From a bacterium (GTDB lineage Bacteria; Fidelibacterota; UBA8477; JABMPR01): a stretch of DNA of 47,835 nt. The position numbers were made by a program, and so were the translations under genes. Location: positions 1-47,835 of the forward strand of contig JABMPR010000112.1 in assembly GCA_013202895.1 (NCBI GenBank). Reading direction: 5' to 3'. Every line of letters starts with the position of its first letter. Position 1 is the first letter of the stretch. Shown piece after piece: positions 35,088-44,161 of this stretch. The notes beneath the pieces were generated by a model. It was not told where the DNA came from, did not search any database, and saw only the letters and a list, made by a program, of their open reading frames with translations.

Positions 35088-35409
35088 TGAAAAGTCCCCC
35101 CTGAGATAAGAATATTGATCAAACCTTTAATGGTCCCTGAACACTGCTTCAGTTTCATATCGGATTGACGATTAATCTTGTTCTTTTATAATTGCGCTTC
35201 CCCGCTGTTAGAAAAAGAAGAAATTAATTAAACAAAGACCGTCCAGCAAGGTTCATTCTTGTTCAAATATAACAATAGTCTATTCATAAGTGTGAATCTT
35301 ATCCTGGATCAAGCCACGATGATTTGGTTAGTCAACCAAGCTTTAAGGGGCGACCCTCTTGCTTAAAATAGTTATGCCATTGCCCTCGAGTAATGGTGTT
35401 TTGAATCAG
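35088..35409. other. intergenic region with two hairpins
   Basis: No gene is seen. It contains TTGGTT-AGTC-AACCAA (35324-35339) and TTTAAGGGG-CGA-CCC...CTTAAA with an asymmetric bulge (35342-35367). Both lie downstream of the minus-strand DMT transporter gene and could end its transcript, though no T run follows. The right part of the minus-strand propeller gene's promoter is also expected here. Confidence 0.45.
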
Positions 35410-36408
35410 TTACAGTGAGGTATCAACCAGTAGCTTTTTGCTCCCATTGCCTTCCAGCATAGAGGCCACTTTCCTTCTAATAGAATGCAAGAGCGCATCT
35501 GGCTTATTTACCATGAGGATTGCCAGCAGAATGAAACCTGTTCCCAAAAGCATCTGAGAGTTCAGGGGTTCATTCATGAGGAGTGCTCCCAGCATGATAG
35601 CTATCACAGGATTGACATAAGCATAGGTTCCCACACGCACGGGATTGCTTACTTTCATCAGCCAGACATAGATTGAATAGGCGATTATGGTTCCAAAGAA
35701 AATGAGATAAAGAAGGGCCAGAACGGAAGATCCGCTAAGCTGAGATATCAAAAACCCATCCCACTCACCTGAAAATTTTCCTGCCAGCATGAGCAAGGTT
35801 CCGCCTGATAAAGCCTGCATGGCAATCAGGTAATGCAGCGATGTTTTTGTCCTGGCATTTCTTGAATAGAGCGATCCTATTGCCCAGGCGATTGAGGCAC
35901 CGGTAAGCAGCAGAATGCCCAGAATGAGAGATCCACTCACATTGGAATTCAATATTATACCCTCCTCACCCATAAAGGAAAGCGTTCCAACACCGAGAGA
36001 TCCCAGAATAAAACCGGTCACCGTGTATCTATCAGGCCGGCCTGAACCAGATGTCAGCCAACCGATAATGGAAAGCCAGATGGGAAGACTGGCTACGATA
36101 AGAGCCACCAGACCCGATGGAATAAACTGCTCGGTCCAGGCTACACTCCCGTGGGCAAAGAAAATGAGTAAAACACCAATGACGGCAGAGCTCTTCCAGT
36201 CCTTAAAGGTGGGCCGCGGGTGCTTCTTGACGGCAGCCCAGGCGAAGAGAATAAGACCTGCAGTAATAAAACGAATACCAACCATACTTAGCGGAGGAAT
36301 AGTCTGGATAGCAATGCGGATAGCCAGGTAGGTAGTACCCCAGACCACATAGATGATTCCAAAGCCTATGATGAGAGCGATTTTGCTTGGTTGTTTTTCC
36401 ATATTCAT
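35410..36408 (-). CDS. EamA/DMT family transporter
   Basis: A 332-residue inner-membrane protein with ten hydrophobic segments in two EamA halves (IIYVVWGTTYLAIRIAI near the start; a second half from GILLLTGASIAWAIGSLYSR). The typical FFGTIIAYSIYVWLMK and YAYVNPVIAIMLGALLMNEPL segments are present. The subgroup resembles YedA/RhaT-like exporters of amino acids or metabolites. ATG 36408 is chosen over 36423 because GGAG lies 9 bases upstream and the earlier ATG overlaps that site. Substrate unknown. Confidence 0.93.
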   Translation of the reverse strand: MNMEKQPSKIALIIGFGIIYVVWGTTYLAIRIAIQTIPPLSMVGIRFITAGLILFAWAAVKKHPRPTFKDWKSSAVIGVLLIFFAHGSVAWTEQFIPSGLVALIVASLPIWLSIIGWLTSGSGRPDRYTVTGFILGSLGVGTLSFMGEEGIILNSNVSGSLILGILLLTGASIAWAIGSLYSRNARTKTSLHYLIAMQALSGGTLLMLAGKFSGEWDGFLISQLSGSSVLALLYLIFFGTIIAYSIYVWLMKVSNPVRVGTYAYVNPVIAIMLGALLMNEPLNSQMLLGTGFILLAILMVNKPDALLHSIRRKVASMLEGNGSKKLLVDTSL

Positions 36409-36486
36409 GAGGTATATCTCCATTTTCCGGTTGAACCATATTTATTACCACCCCGGCCGATCCAGGTTGATCTGGCGTTTGAAAAC

Positions 36487-36669
36487 CTAATCTAAATCAC
36501 CTTTTCTGGTCCATTGATAAAAGAACGAATACTCGAAACTTGTGTGGGGATAAAGGTCTGAGATCCCACTCTGACTGGGAAACGGTGCTGCTGTATCACG
36601 CATTTGTGATGAAAGGCGGGTTGAATTTCCAGCCTTTAGGACATTCAGAAATCGCTTAATAATGTTCAT
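36487..36669 (-). CDS. small protein of 60 residues, unknown function
   Basis: The ORF track starts too early. ATG 36669 has a strong AAGGAG site 5 bases upstream and yields a 60-residue basic-to-neutral protein. It has an amphipathic start (MNIIKRFLNVLKAGN) and an aromatic C-terminal part (FEYSFFYQW). It is divergent from the CGNR regulator gene, with an inverted repeat in the 129-base gap. No family is recognised. The good ribosome site and divergent position next to a regulator are the main support for it being real. Confidence 0.5.
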   Translation of the reverse strand: MNIIKRFLNVLKAGNSTRLSSQMRDTAAPFPSQSGISDLYPHTSFEYSFFYQWTRKGDLD

Positions 36670-36736
36670 AATAACTCCTTGGTTTGACTTATATAACCTG
36701 CTATATTCATATTGCTGGTGTGAATGTAATATTAAC

Positions 36737-36770
36737 ACATAACCAGTCAAGTGCTTTTTAATGGTTATGT
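36737..36770. promoter_or_regulatory. inverted repeat in a divergent promoter region
   Basis: ACATAACCA and TGGTTATGT are perfect 9-base inverted arms separated by 16 bases. They lie between the small protein gene (minus) and the CGNR regulator gene (plus). On the minus strand TTGACT, 16 bases, TACATT is a possible promoter that overlaps the left arm. This is a plausible operator for the neighbouring regulator. Confidence 0.5.
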
Positions 36771-36798
36771 TAAAATAATTAATTATGGAGAGACTCTC

Positions 36799-37431
36799 AT
36801 GGCTTGGAATAGTGATCTGGAAACCCACCTGGAATTGACTTCGGGCTGGCTATGTCTCGATTTCGCCAACACAATGGACATGCATGCTGCCGAGGAACCG
36901 CAAGAGACCCTGCATGATTATAAGGATCTGGTAGCCTGGGCAGAAACACGAGGAGTGCTTAGTCCAGGCGAGGCCGAAGGGCTTCGTAAACAGGGCAAGC
37001 GAGAACCGGGACAGGCAGAGCACGTCCTCCAGGAATCAATTGGTTTGCGAGAAGCCCTCTACCAGATATTCTCTGCAGTTGCCGCTGGTGGATCAGCCCA
37101 GCCTCAGAACTTAGAGCAATTGAATAAAGCCCTGAAGCATGCATCACCAAATATGAGTTTGGTTCCGAAAGATAGGGGTTTTACATGGGCATGGGAGGGT
37201 GCACAGCCTTCACTGGGAAGCATACTTTGGCCAATAAGCCAATCTGCAGCTGAGCTCCTAACTCTGGGGGATTTGACACGTATTGGTGAATGTGCTGCCG
37301 AGGATGGCTGTGGCTGGCTTTTCTTCGATACGACCAAAAATCATTCTCGGCGTTGGTGCGACATGAGAGACTGTGGGAATCGAGACAAAGTGCGCCGATA
37401 TTATAAGCGACAAACCGCAAAACTATCTTAA
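36799..37431 (+). CDS. ABATE / CGNR zinc-finger transcriptional regulator
   Basis: The product from ATG 36799 (GGAG 8 bases upstream) is 210 residues. The N-terminal ABATE domain starts with GWLCLDFANTMD and contains LREALYQIFSAVAAG. The C-terminal zinc finger is CAAEDGCGWLFFDTTKNHSRRWCDMRDCGNR, with the CGNR signature and four cysteines. These proteins are predicted stress-related transcription regulators, mostly in Actinobacteria and Proteobacteria. The ORF-track start at 36751 overlaps the inverted repeat and is less likely. Probable target: its own divergent promoter region. Confidence 0.92.
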   Translation: MAWNSDLETHLELTSGWLCLDFANTMDMHAAEEPQETLHDYKDLVAWAETRGVLSPGEAEGLRKQGKREPGQAEHVLQESIGLREALYQIFSAVAAGGSAQPQNLEQLNKALKHASPNMSLVPKDRGFTWAWEGAQPSLGSILWPISQSAAELLTLGDLTRIGECAAEDGCGWLFFDTTKNHSRRWCDMRDCGNRDKVRRYYKRQTAKLS

Positions 37432-37468
37432 GGCTGGATTATAAAAAATTAGTGATCTCGGTGTTGAA

Positions 37469-39004
37469 TCAATCCTGGAGGAAGATGTGCCAATCCGGGC
37501 GCGTCCAGCTTTTCCTGAGCTCCTCCACCGATGATGAAATCGCCTTGTTGCGTTTCTCATAGCCATCATAAAACAACACAAAATCAAGCTGCTGTTCCGG
37601 GGTGCCATATTCAGCGTTAAATTGTTGAATCATTACGTTACAGGGCGTCACAATGCGTTGACCGATCTGTACCGATTGCACATTAATCCCTTGAAAACCG
37701 CTGCTTGATTCGTATGCTTTTAAAACCAGTTCCGAACAGACCAGGGCCGAATCCGTAAGAAAATCGAAATTGAAATCATAGGGTCTCCCGCTATACCCAA
37801 AGGCGCGGAAAATCGCTTCGGCCTTTTCCCGTTTTGAGAGTCTGGGTCTTAAAGCCGCCATCCCGTCACAATTAAGGGAAGTTTCCAGGGAATTGAAAAT
37901 AACGCCCTCTTTCAGAGCCTCAATGGTTCTGGGAACATTACCGTCATTGGCTTTTGCTGTGTTTTTCTCATAGGCCTCCTGGTAATTGAGTGCCAGTAAT
38001 TCCTCGATGCTCCCAGTGCTAACTCCCTGGTTGATAACCCACTGTTTGGTTTCCTGGTCTGTGAAATACGCGCTGCGTTGTTCAGGAGTACCCAGAAACA
38101 GTACGGTGTGGGTCCAGAATCCCGGTAATCCCAGATTTGTCAGGACCCATTCCCTACGAGTGAAAAGAATGTCCCCGGGTTCCAACCGGGCTCCTATTTC
38201 GACAATATCATCAGGTGCTATCAAGTTTGAGGACATCCGCCAGACTTTTTTGCCGCTCATGAGCCTTGATACACCCTCCTGGAGCGGCAGCCATAGATCA
38301 AAGACTGACTCCTGCATGATTTTCAGTCCATTGGCGAAGGTCATGCCGGTCCCGCCACCCAGACCCATCTCATACAGATATTCCTCGGCAGAGTCAATTT
38401 TTGCTTGATAGCCAAAGTCCGAGGGTGGCTCTACATCTTCGACAATGGCATCCAGCGCCACAAATTTTGTGGCTAAAAAGACATTTAGAAAATGGTACTT
38501 GAATTGGGCGTAAAGCTCCTTCTTCAAACCAAATTCGGGGTGGGCTTCATTGAGCCAGGTGTGAATATTTCCATTGTTTTCAATAAGATTCAGGAATTCC
38601 AGAGAATAGCGGTACTGAGTCAGAAATGCCAGGTAAGAGCAATAGATTGCAGCATTGTCAACCTGCCAAACATCCTGATAAAAGGCTTTATTATGGGTGT
38701 TCTGGATGTGATCCAATTGGGCAAAGTAGTCCAGTAAACTGGTCCAGGTATTGAGGAGGAATTTCTTTTCTTCCCAATTAAGAACCAGGTCCACCTGCTT
38801 TTCTCCCAAGCCCCAGACCTCTGATTTATCCCGGGTATAGCTTAGTAGATTTTGGATTCCTGTCTCACAGATAATCACGGTCTTTAAATCATCTGCCACT
38901 TCAAGCGCGTTAGCTGGTTCTGCGGCTTGAACGATATTTAAAGCGCAGACAAGGATCAATATATGCCCAAGATATCCCCTGTTACTGTTTCCCTTGAGTA
39001 GCAT
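37469..39004 (-). CDS. YiiX-like permuted papain-fold amidase
   Basis: A 511-residue exported protein (signal to about residue 28, NIVQAAEP). The N-terminal 260 residues are helical and not recognised. The C-terminal half has the permuted NlpC/P60 arrangement of the YiiX/YaeF group. GDILFTRREWVLTNLGLPGFWTHTVLFLG carries the catalytic histidine in THT, and later SALVCSELVLKAY carries the catalytic cysteine. E. coli YiiX is about 200 residues, so this protein has a long extra domain. Such enzymes are thought to cleave amide or thioester bonds in the envelope. The gene follows the phospholipase D-like gene by 23 bases on the same strand, suggesting a pair acting on lipids or lipoproteins. Confidence 0.88.
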   Translation of the reverse strand: MLLKGNSNRGYLGHILILVCALNIVQAAEPANALEVADDLKTVIICETGIQNLLSYTRDKSEVWGLGEKQVDLVLNWEEKKFLLNTWTSLLDYFAQLDHIQNTHNKAFYQDVWQVDNAAIYCSYLAFLTQYRYSLEFLNLIENNGNIHTWLNEAHPEFGLKKELYAQFKYHFLNVFLATKFVALDAIVEDVEPPSDFGYQAKIDSAEEYLYEMGLGGGTGMTFANGLKIMQESVFDLWLPLQEGVSRLMSGKKVWRMSSNLIAPDDIVEIGARLEPGDILFTRREWVLTNLGLPGFWTHTVLFLGTPEQRSAYFTDQETKQWVINQGVSTGSIEELLALNYQEAYEKNTAKANDGNVPRTIEALKEGVIFNSLETSLNCDGMAALRPRLSKREKAEAIFRAFGYSGRPYDFNFDFLTDSALVCSELVLKAYESSSGFQGINVQSVQIGQRIVTPCNVMIQQFNAEYGTPEQQLDFVLFYDGYEKRNKAISSSVEELRKSWTRPDWHIFLQD

Positions 39005-39027
39005 AATATTTAACCTTTTCTATAGAA

Positions 39028-40470
39028 TCAATAGGTCGACAATCCGCTAAACTCCTGGAAGCGATATAGCATGGTTTTGGCGATACCGGCATCTCCAAAA
39101 GTTGTATAATCCGTGGTATAGTTAGCCCCCTGGTTTAACCAGAGTGCATCAAAGTAATTTTCAATCTCCAGGGCAATTTCAGAAGCAGGATCCAGAGTCA
39201 ATAGCACATTGGTTTCCAGATTATAGTTATTGTTGTTTTTCCTGGTCATGTTGGAGGAGCCCATAATGACTGTCGTAGTGCCCTGCTGTTTTTTTACCAG
39301 GGTCATCTTGGTGTGGTATTGTTCACCATGGGTATAAAACCAGCGCATTCTGATCGCACCCTTTGATTTGCGGAGCAATTCTTTCACAACGGGGCGATTG
39401 GGGGTGCCATTGTGATGAAAGCCAAAGCCATCTTTATTAGGATCCAATATGAGCTGGATGCTGGCTCCATTGCTAGATGCTTTTAAGATGGTTTTTACAA
39501 TCTTGCGATTGGCCAGATAGAACATGGCTATTTTGATGGTATCCCCCTGTGTGGTAGATCCGATATGCTGAATCAGTGCATCACGAATTCTCTTCTCCGT
39601 GATAAGCTGGATGGAATTCTGAGCCTCAAGTACCTGGTCTGGCGAGACACTTTCCAACATTCTGGTATGACTGAGCTCTGAGTTGGAAAATTCTGCAAGA
39701 TGCTTTTCGGTGGTGTAGATATCACGCCAGATTTCACCCTTTACCAGGATTCCAATATTTGAGAAATCCGAACTGGCACTATGGGGATTAGCCGAGGTGA
39801 TGATGGAAACCATTTTGTCCCGATGATCTGCAACAAAGACTTTGCGATGGTTAGCTTTCAGATTTAAAAAGCCCAAATAACTCCTGAGGGTGACTGCCGG
39901 TGAGTCTTTGTCAAAGGCATTGGGTAGAAACCCATAATTGCTGGTATTCCCAAACCACTGAAAAAAGGTCCGCCAGAGTGGGCTGTAAAGCGGATTACTG
40001 TCCCTTAATTTGGTCAAATCGGTGACGATAGTATTAATACCGGCCTGTTTCATGGAATCCAGCTCTGCGTGATTGACCCCACCATAGAGGGTATTCACCG
40101 GGTCGGTGATAAAGTCGATCCGAATATCAGGGATCTCCTGCTTTTTCTGGATCAGTTTGCGACTCAAGTTGAGTGATAGCCCTTTATAAAGATAATTGGA
40201 AGGTCCCTTGTAGGAATTAAACAAAAACATATCGATGAGAATATATTTTTGGGCTGATTCGATATAGGCGAAGAGCGTATCAAATATTTCCTGTTGGTGT
40301 TGGATTTCGCCAGAAGAATCAGCGTAGGTCAGATCAAACAGAAACTCCATACTGGAGTCGGCAATAAAATAGGCTTCACTCTGGTAATTCACGCCAGGCT
40401 GGAGGGGTTTTAAATCCTGGAAGAGGGCTACAAAGGAGAGCCATCCGATGATGATATATACGCTAGTCAT
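39028..40470 (-). CDS. phospholipase D-like protein
   Basis: A 480-residue protein with an N-terminal hydrophobic signal or anchor (MTSVYIIIGWLSFVALFQ). It has two phospholipase D catalytic segments. The first is HRKVFVAD (complete HxKxxxxD) followed by ITSANPHS. The second is HTKMTLVKK, where lysine replaces the aspartate, followed by GSSNMTRKNN. His and Lys of both motifs are kept, so catalysis remains plausible. Cardiolipin synthases have this two-motif layout, but their two N-terminal membrane segments are not obvious here. It is paired with the YiiX-like gene downstream. Role: probable phosphodiesterase or transphosphatidylase at the envelope. Confidence 0.88.
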   Translation of the reverse strand: MTSVYIIIGWLSFVALFQDLKPLQPGVNYQSEAYFIADSSMEFLFDLTYADSSGEIQHQQEIFDTLFAYIESAQKYILIDMFLFNSYKGPSNYLYKGLSLNLSRKLIQKKQEIPDIRIDFITDPVNTLYGGVNHAELDSMKQAGINTIVTDLTKLRDSNPLYSPLWRTFFQWFGNTSNYGFLPNAFDKDSPAVTLRSYLGFLNLKANHRKVFVADHRDKMVSIITSANPHSASSDFSNIGILVKGEIWRDIYTTEKHLAEFSNSELSHTRMLESVSPDQVLEAQNSIQLITEKRIRDALIQHIGSTTQGDTIKIAMFYLANRKIVKTILKASSNGASIQLILDPNKDGFGFHHNGTPNRPVVKELLRKSKGAIRMRWFYTHGEQYHTKMTLVKKQQGTTTVIMGSSNMTRKNNNNYNLETNVLLTLDPASEIALEIENYFDALWLNQGANYTTDYTTFGDAGIAKTMLYRFQEFSGLSTY

Positions 40471-40801
40471 GTTGATCGTTATTTGGTCTCAAGATATTAT
40501 TAATGCGCTCCATACACAACTGTATTTATTGGGCTTCCGAAGCTATTAAGCAGGTGTAACATTGAAGCGTCTTATCTTCAAGAATATTAATCTAAAATCC
40601 TAAAAAGCGACTCGAATTGTGGCCATCTATGACCCACGATGAACGATTCCCTTGATTGTATTTGCGGTGAGTCAAGAATGGCAGTACTCTGTAGAAATTT
40701 CTATGGAGGGGTTTGTCGCTCTATTTCTTGGATCAATTGATTTACGCTCAATTGGTCTTCTGTATTTAAACAGGCTGAGAAGGTAAGCGCCTTTATCAGA
40801 C
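40471..40801. other. intergenic region
   Basis: It contains a six-pair hairpin TTGAAG-CGTCTTAT-CTTCAA (40562-40581) without a T run. An out-of-frame minus-strand ORF (40701-40931) enters it from the end of the neighbouring gene. No convincing gene, RNA or mobile element is seen. Confidence 0.4.
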
Positions 40802-42082
40802 TCAGGATGCTCTTCGCCTGACCAGGGTCTCCATATAGCGTGATTTCACCTGTTGGGTTGCCATGATCTGTTTGACAGGTGGCAGTTTCAGGATCACTCC
40901 TAATACGGCAGCCAATGCCCGATGACTCCACAAAACCCGATTGTCAAAGATCAGATTCTGAAACACGCCCCTTTCAATGGCCATGACCACCAAGCGGTGG
41001 GTACCATTCAGTGGCGTGATGATCCGCTTTGGGCGGGATCGAAGCTGGACACTATCCTTGCTACAGGTTCTGACACAGACACCACAGCCCAGACATAGCT
41101 CCTCATCCACCCGGGCTACCTTCATTTTTGGCTTCTTAGGATTATTAGCAGATACCAGCAACATCGCTTCAACGGGGCAGGCAGAAACACATTTTCCACA
41201 TCCGTTACACTCAATACCAGTCACCTCTGGTAAAAAATTGCTAGTGTGAATTGGATTCAGAACGGCAAACCGACGAGAGGCGATCATGGCCTCGCAACAG
41301 CAGCCACAACAATTACAGATGAAATTCACCCCTTCCCTGACATTCTCACCGAATTGGACCAGATTATGCTCATAGGCTTCTTGCAACAGATCCAGACATT
41401 CCGTTTCACCCACAGAACGAGCATGGCCATGTCTGACAAGAGAGGCAGCCGATGTATTGAAGGTCATACAGATCTCCCGCGGGGCATCACAGGCTTTACC
41501 TAAATGATCCATCTTGTGCCGGCAATAACAGATTCCCACCGCCCTGTGCGAAGCATTTATAATCACATTAGTGGCCCGTTCATAATCCAGGACATGCAGG
41601 GCGTTTTCCATGGACAGGGCAGGCTCATTGACAAAGGTGCGACCCAGCCTGGTTTCACCCCTGGTGAACAGATCACGGATGAAATCCTCCTCCACATTCA
41701 TGTATTGGTAAAACAGCTCACTCAGGACTTTCTGGTCAATATCATCCCTGACCCGCATCAGGGAAAACTCAAAAAAACCGGCCATGGGTGGGGGCAGTGC
41801 GTATGTTGATTGGCCATTTTGTTCCATGTCAACCAGGATGGCCCGTCCCGCCAATTCGTCCAGCACTTTCCGTGTGCCAGGCAAATCCATTTTCCAGATC
41901 TTGCTGGCCTGTTCGGCAGTAAAGGGTTTGATGGGCATTAAAGCCACCAGACGGGCTTCGTGCTCACTAAACAACATCTTCAGAATTTTAAACAGTAGCT
42001 TAGATGGTGGTGCACCCTGGGGAAATCGATTCAGTCTATCTACTAGACTGGAATAGGCAGTTTTCAGGGTGGTATGGGCCAT
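40802..42082 (-). CDS. 4Fe-4S dicluster protein with N-terminal winged-helix-like region
   Basis: A 426-residue cytoplasmic protein. Residues 45-110 read like a winged helix (FTAEQASKIWKMDLPGTRKVLDELAGRAIL). A cysteine-rich middle follows (ICYCRHKMDHLGKACDAPREIC, then CNCCGCCC), and then two ferredoxin motifs CNGCGKCVSACP and CLGCGVCVRTCS. Such proteins are common in anaerobes and sulfur- or hydrogen-using bacteria as electron carriers or redox-sensing regulators, and none is well characterised. GAGGA precedes the ATG. The combination of a DNA-binding-like start with many cysteines suggests redox sensing, but this is inference. It stands alone. Confidence 0.88.
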   Translation of the reverse strand: MAHTTLKTAYSSLVDRLNRFPQGAPPSKLLFKILKMLFSEHEARLVALMPIKPFTAEQASKIWKMDLPGTRKVLDELAGRAILVDMEQNGQSTYALPPPMAGFFEFSLMRVRDDIDQKVLSELFYQYMNVEEDFIRDLFTRGETRLGRTFVNEPALSMENALHVLDYERATNVIINASHRAVGICYCRHKMDHLGKACDAPREICMTFNTSAASLVRHGHARSVGETECLDLLQEAYEHNLVQFGENVREGVNFICNCCGCCCEAMIASRRFAVLNPIHTSNFLPEVTGIECNGCGKCVSACPVEAMLLVSANNPKKPKMKVARVDEELCLGCGVCVRTCSKDSVQLRSRPKRIITPLNGTHRLVVMAIERGVFQNLIFDNRVLWSHRALAAVLGVILKLPPVKQIMATQQVKSRYMETLVRRRAS

Positions 42083-42325
42083 GGGCGATTTCCTCGCGGT
42101 TTGCGTTTGAATTCGATCCGAACCCTGGTGCTCTTAATATTACACCAACGTCTAAAAATAAGACATCTTCACAAGTGCTACAAGTTGTGATTAAGGTGTG
42201 TTTGATCTAATCTAGTGTGAGTCTTTCTCTAGATTTGATAAGTGAGGCTCCAAAAATGGTGTAACCCCTGGGGGGACTTCACTACAAAGGTTTAATGGGT
42301 TTCACCGTGATGGGAATTCGTGGGT

Positions 42326-43888
42326 CTAATTATTGTTACCTGGCTTACTGATTTTCCTGAGCATTTTGCCACCACGATCGCCGGTAAAGTCTCCTGCAGC
42401 ACGAATTGACACGCCGTTTACAATCACTCTATCAAATCCTTCAGCCAGAAGGTGTGGGTTTTCAAATGTGGCTTTGTCTGTTACCGTGTTTGGATCAAAA
42501 ACCAAAATATCTGCGGCAAATCCGACTTTAAGCAAGCCTCGTTTTTGATCCACAAGACCCAGCGTGGCTGCTGGCAAGCCCGTCATTTTGTGCACGGCCT
42601 GCTCCAGATCAAGCATTTTTGTTTCCCGCACATAATAGCGAAGCACTTTTGCAAATGAACCATAAGCTCGCGGATGGCGCATGCTGGGACTTCCATCTGA
42701 ACAAACCATAACATAGGGATCAATAAAAAGCTGGTCCTGGAGCTCCTGATCCATTACAAAATAAGCGGCACTGGCACCATCTGGACCAATATCATCAATC
42801 AAAACATCTTCAAAGGGCTTGTTCAGTTCACTGGCAAGCTGACCAAGTGTTTTTCCCGCCCAGGGGGCGGTGCCAAAGAGGGTGGCTTCGGGACCATTGC
42901 GCAGGATTACCCGTTGTTTTAAATAGGCCGATAGTTCAGCACGGCGGGTCTTCACAACTTCCTCATACTGGTAGGGTGGTTTTGCCCAATCAGGAAATAC
43001 AATTCCTATACCGGTATAACTGGCCAGATAGGGGTAGATATCCGCCGTCAAAAAAACTCCCTCATTTCTGGCAATTGCCATTTGAGCTAGAATTTCCTGA
43101 GCTCTCTGTTTTCCTTGACCGTAAACAACTTTTAAGTGGGAAATGTTGACAGCACAGCCCCCGCCTGCTCCTTGAGCAACGAGCTCTGCAATGGAGTTTT
43201 CAATGGCATCGTTATCTTCATTTCGGGTATGACTGTGGACAAGCCCTCCTCTTTTTCCAACCGGGGCGGCAATGGCAATCAGTTCGTCCAGTTTTGAAAA
43301 TGAACCAGGTTGATATTCAAGACCGGTGGACAATCCAAAGCAGCCAGCTTCCAGAGCATCATCCACCAGATCTGCCATCTGCTGCAAATCTTCAGGAGAG
43401 GGATCAGGATTCAGCTTAACACCGGCCAGATCACGAATGCTACCGTGTCCTACCAGGCTGGCAATATTTATGGCTGGATGAGTTGCCTCGACCTGCTTCA
43501 TCCAGGCGGATATATCTGTGGCACTTGAACCATCCTGACCCAATACGATGGTGGTGACTCCCATTCCCGAGTAGTTCTTAAATTCGGGGGTTTGGGCTGG
43601 ACTACCGTGAGCGTGACTATCAATAAATCCGGGGGTTACCACTTTTCCGGTAGCATCAATAATTTCTTTTGCGGAAATATTGGAAATATTGACAGCTCCA
43701 ATCCTGACGATACTTGCTCCACGAATGAGTACATCGGCTTTTACACCGGGGTTGCCGGAACCATCAATGACGGTACCCCCATGAATAAGGACATCAAATA
43801 TTTCCATGTTGTCACCCTGGTTTTGCGTAATTACACACGCAGTTAAAAGCAAAACTAAACTTAGGATAATAATTAGCGCTGGTCTCAT
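42326..43888 (-). CDS. D-aminoacylase-like amidohydrolase, lipoprotein
   Basis: A 520-residue amidohydrolase of the N-acyl-D-amino-acid deacylase group. The lipobox LLLTAC near residue 18 predicts a lipoprotein. Metal-site motifs are GFIDSHAHG, GLSTGLEYQPG, LVHSHTRNE, AVNISHLKVVYG, and CSDGSPSMRHPRAYG with the catalytic aspartate. The C terminus has GLVDQKRGLLKVGFAADILVFDP, as in the urease-like metallohydrolase fold. Likely reaction: deacylation of N-acyl-D-amino acids or related dipeptides, perhaps from cell-wall debris. ATG 43888 is chosen (GGAG 8 bases upstream) over GTG 43897. Monocistronic. Confidence 0.93.
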   Translation of the reverse strand: MRPALIIILSLVLLLTACVITQNQGDNMEIFDVLIHGGTVIDGSGNPGVKADVLIRGASIVRIGAVNISNISAKEIIDATGKVVTPGFIDSHAHGSPAQTPEFKNYSGMGVTTIVLGQDGSSATDISAWMKQVEATHPAINIASLVGHGSIRDLAGVKLNPDPSPEDLQQMADLVDDALEAGCFGLSTGLEYQPGSFSKLDELIAIAAPVGKRGGLVHSHTRNEDNDAIENSIAELVAQGAGGGCAVNISHLKVVYGQGKQRAQEILAQMAIARNEGVFLTADIYPYLASYTGIGIVFPDWAKPPYQYEEVVKTRRAELSAYLKQRVILRNGPEATLFGTAPWAGKTLGQLASELNKPFEDVLIDDIGPDGASAAYFVMDQELQDQLFIDPYVMVCSDGSPSMRHPRAYGSFAKVLRYYVRETKMLDLEQAVHKMTGLPAATLGLVDQKRGLLKVGFAADILVFDPNTVTDKATFENPHLLAEGFDRVIVNGVSIRAAGDFTGDRGGKMLRKISKPGNNN

Positions 43889-44161
43889 CAAAGGCACTCC
43901 AGATTAAGAAAATGCTGAGGATCATCAAAGCGATTCGGTGCTTTATAAACGGAATTTAAGAGGGACAATTCTTTGGCCAACTTATAATGTATATACTTGA
44001 TGTAGATCACTTCCAGAACAGACAATTGACAACAGATCAATTGAGTCAAACAGTCTATGTGCTGTGAGTCAGGGGGTTACAGTATTGTGACACAGTTGGT
44101 AAATAGTTGCTGGTCTGATTATGAGGAGTCTAATCTGAAATCCTTAAATAGAAGGACTTCT

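Noticed and set aside
36751-36798. Upstream start for the CGNR regulator
   Set aside because: The first 16 codons overlap the inverted repeat, and a better ribosome site precedes ATG 36799.
40701-40931. Minus-strand ORF overlapping the end of the ferredoxin-like gene
   Set aside because: It could be a frameshifted extension of that protein, but the main frame ends normally and no homology supports joining them.
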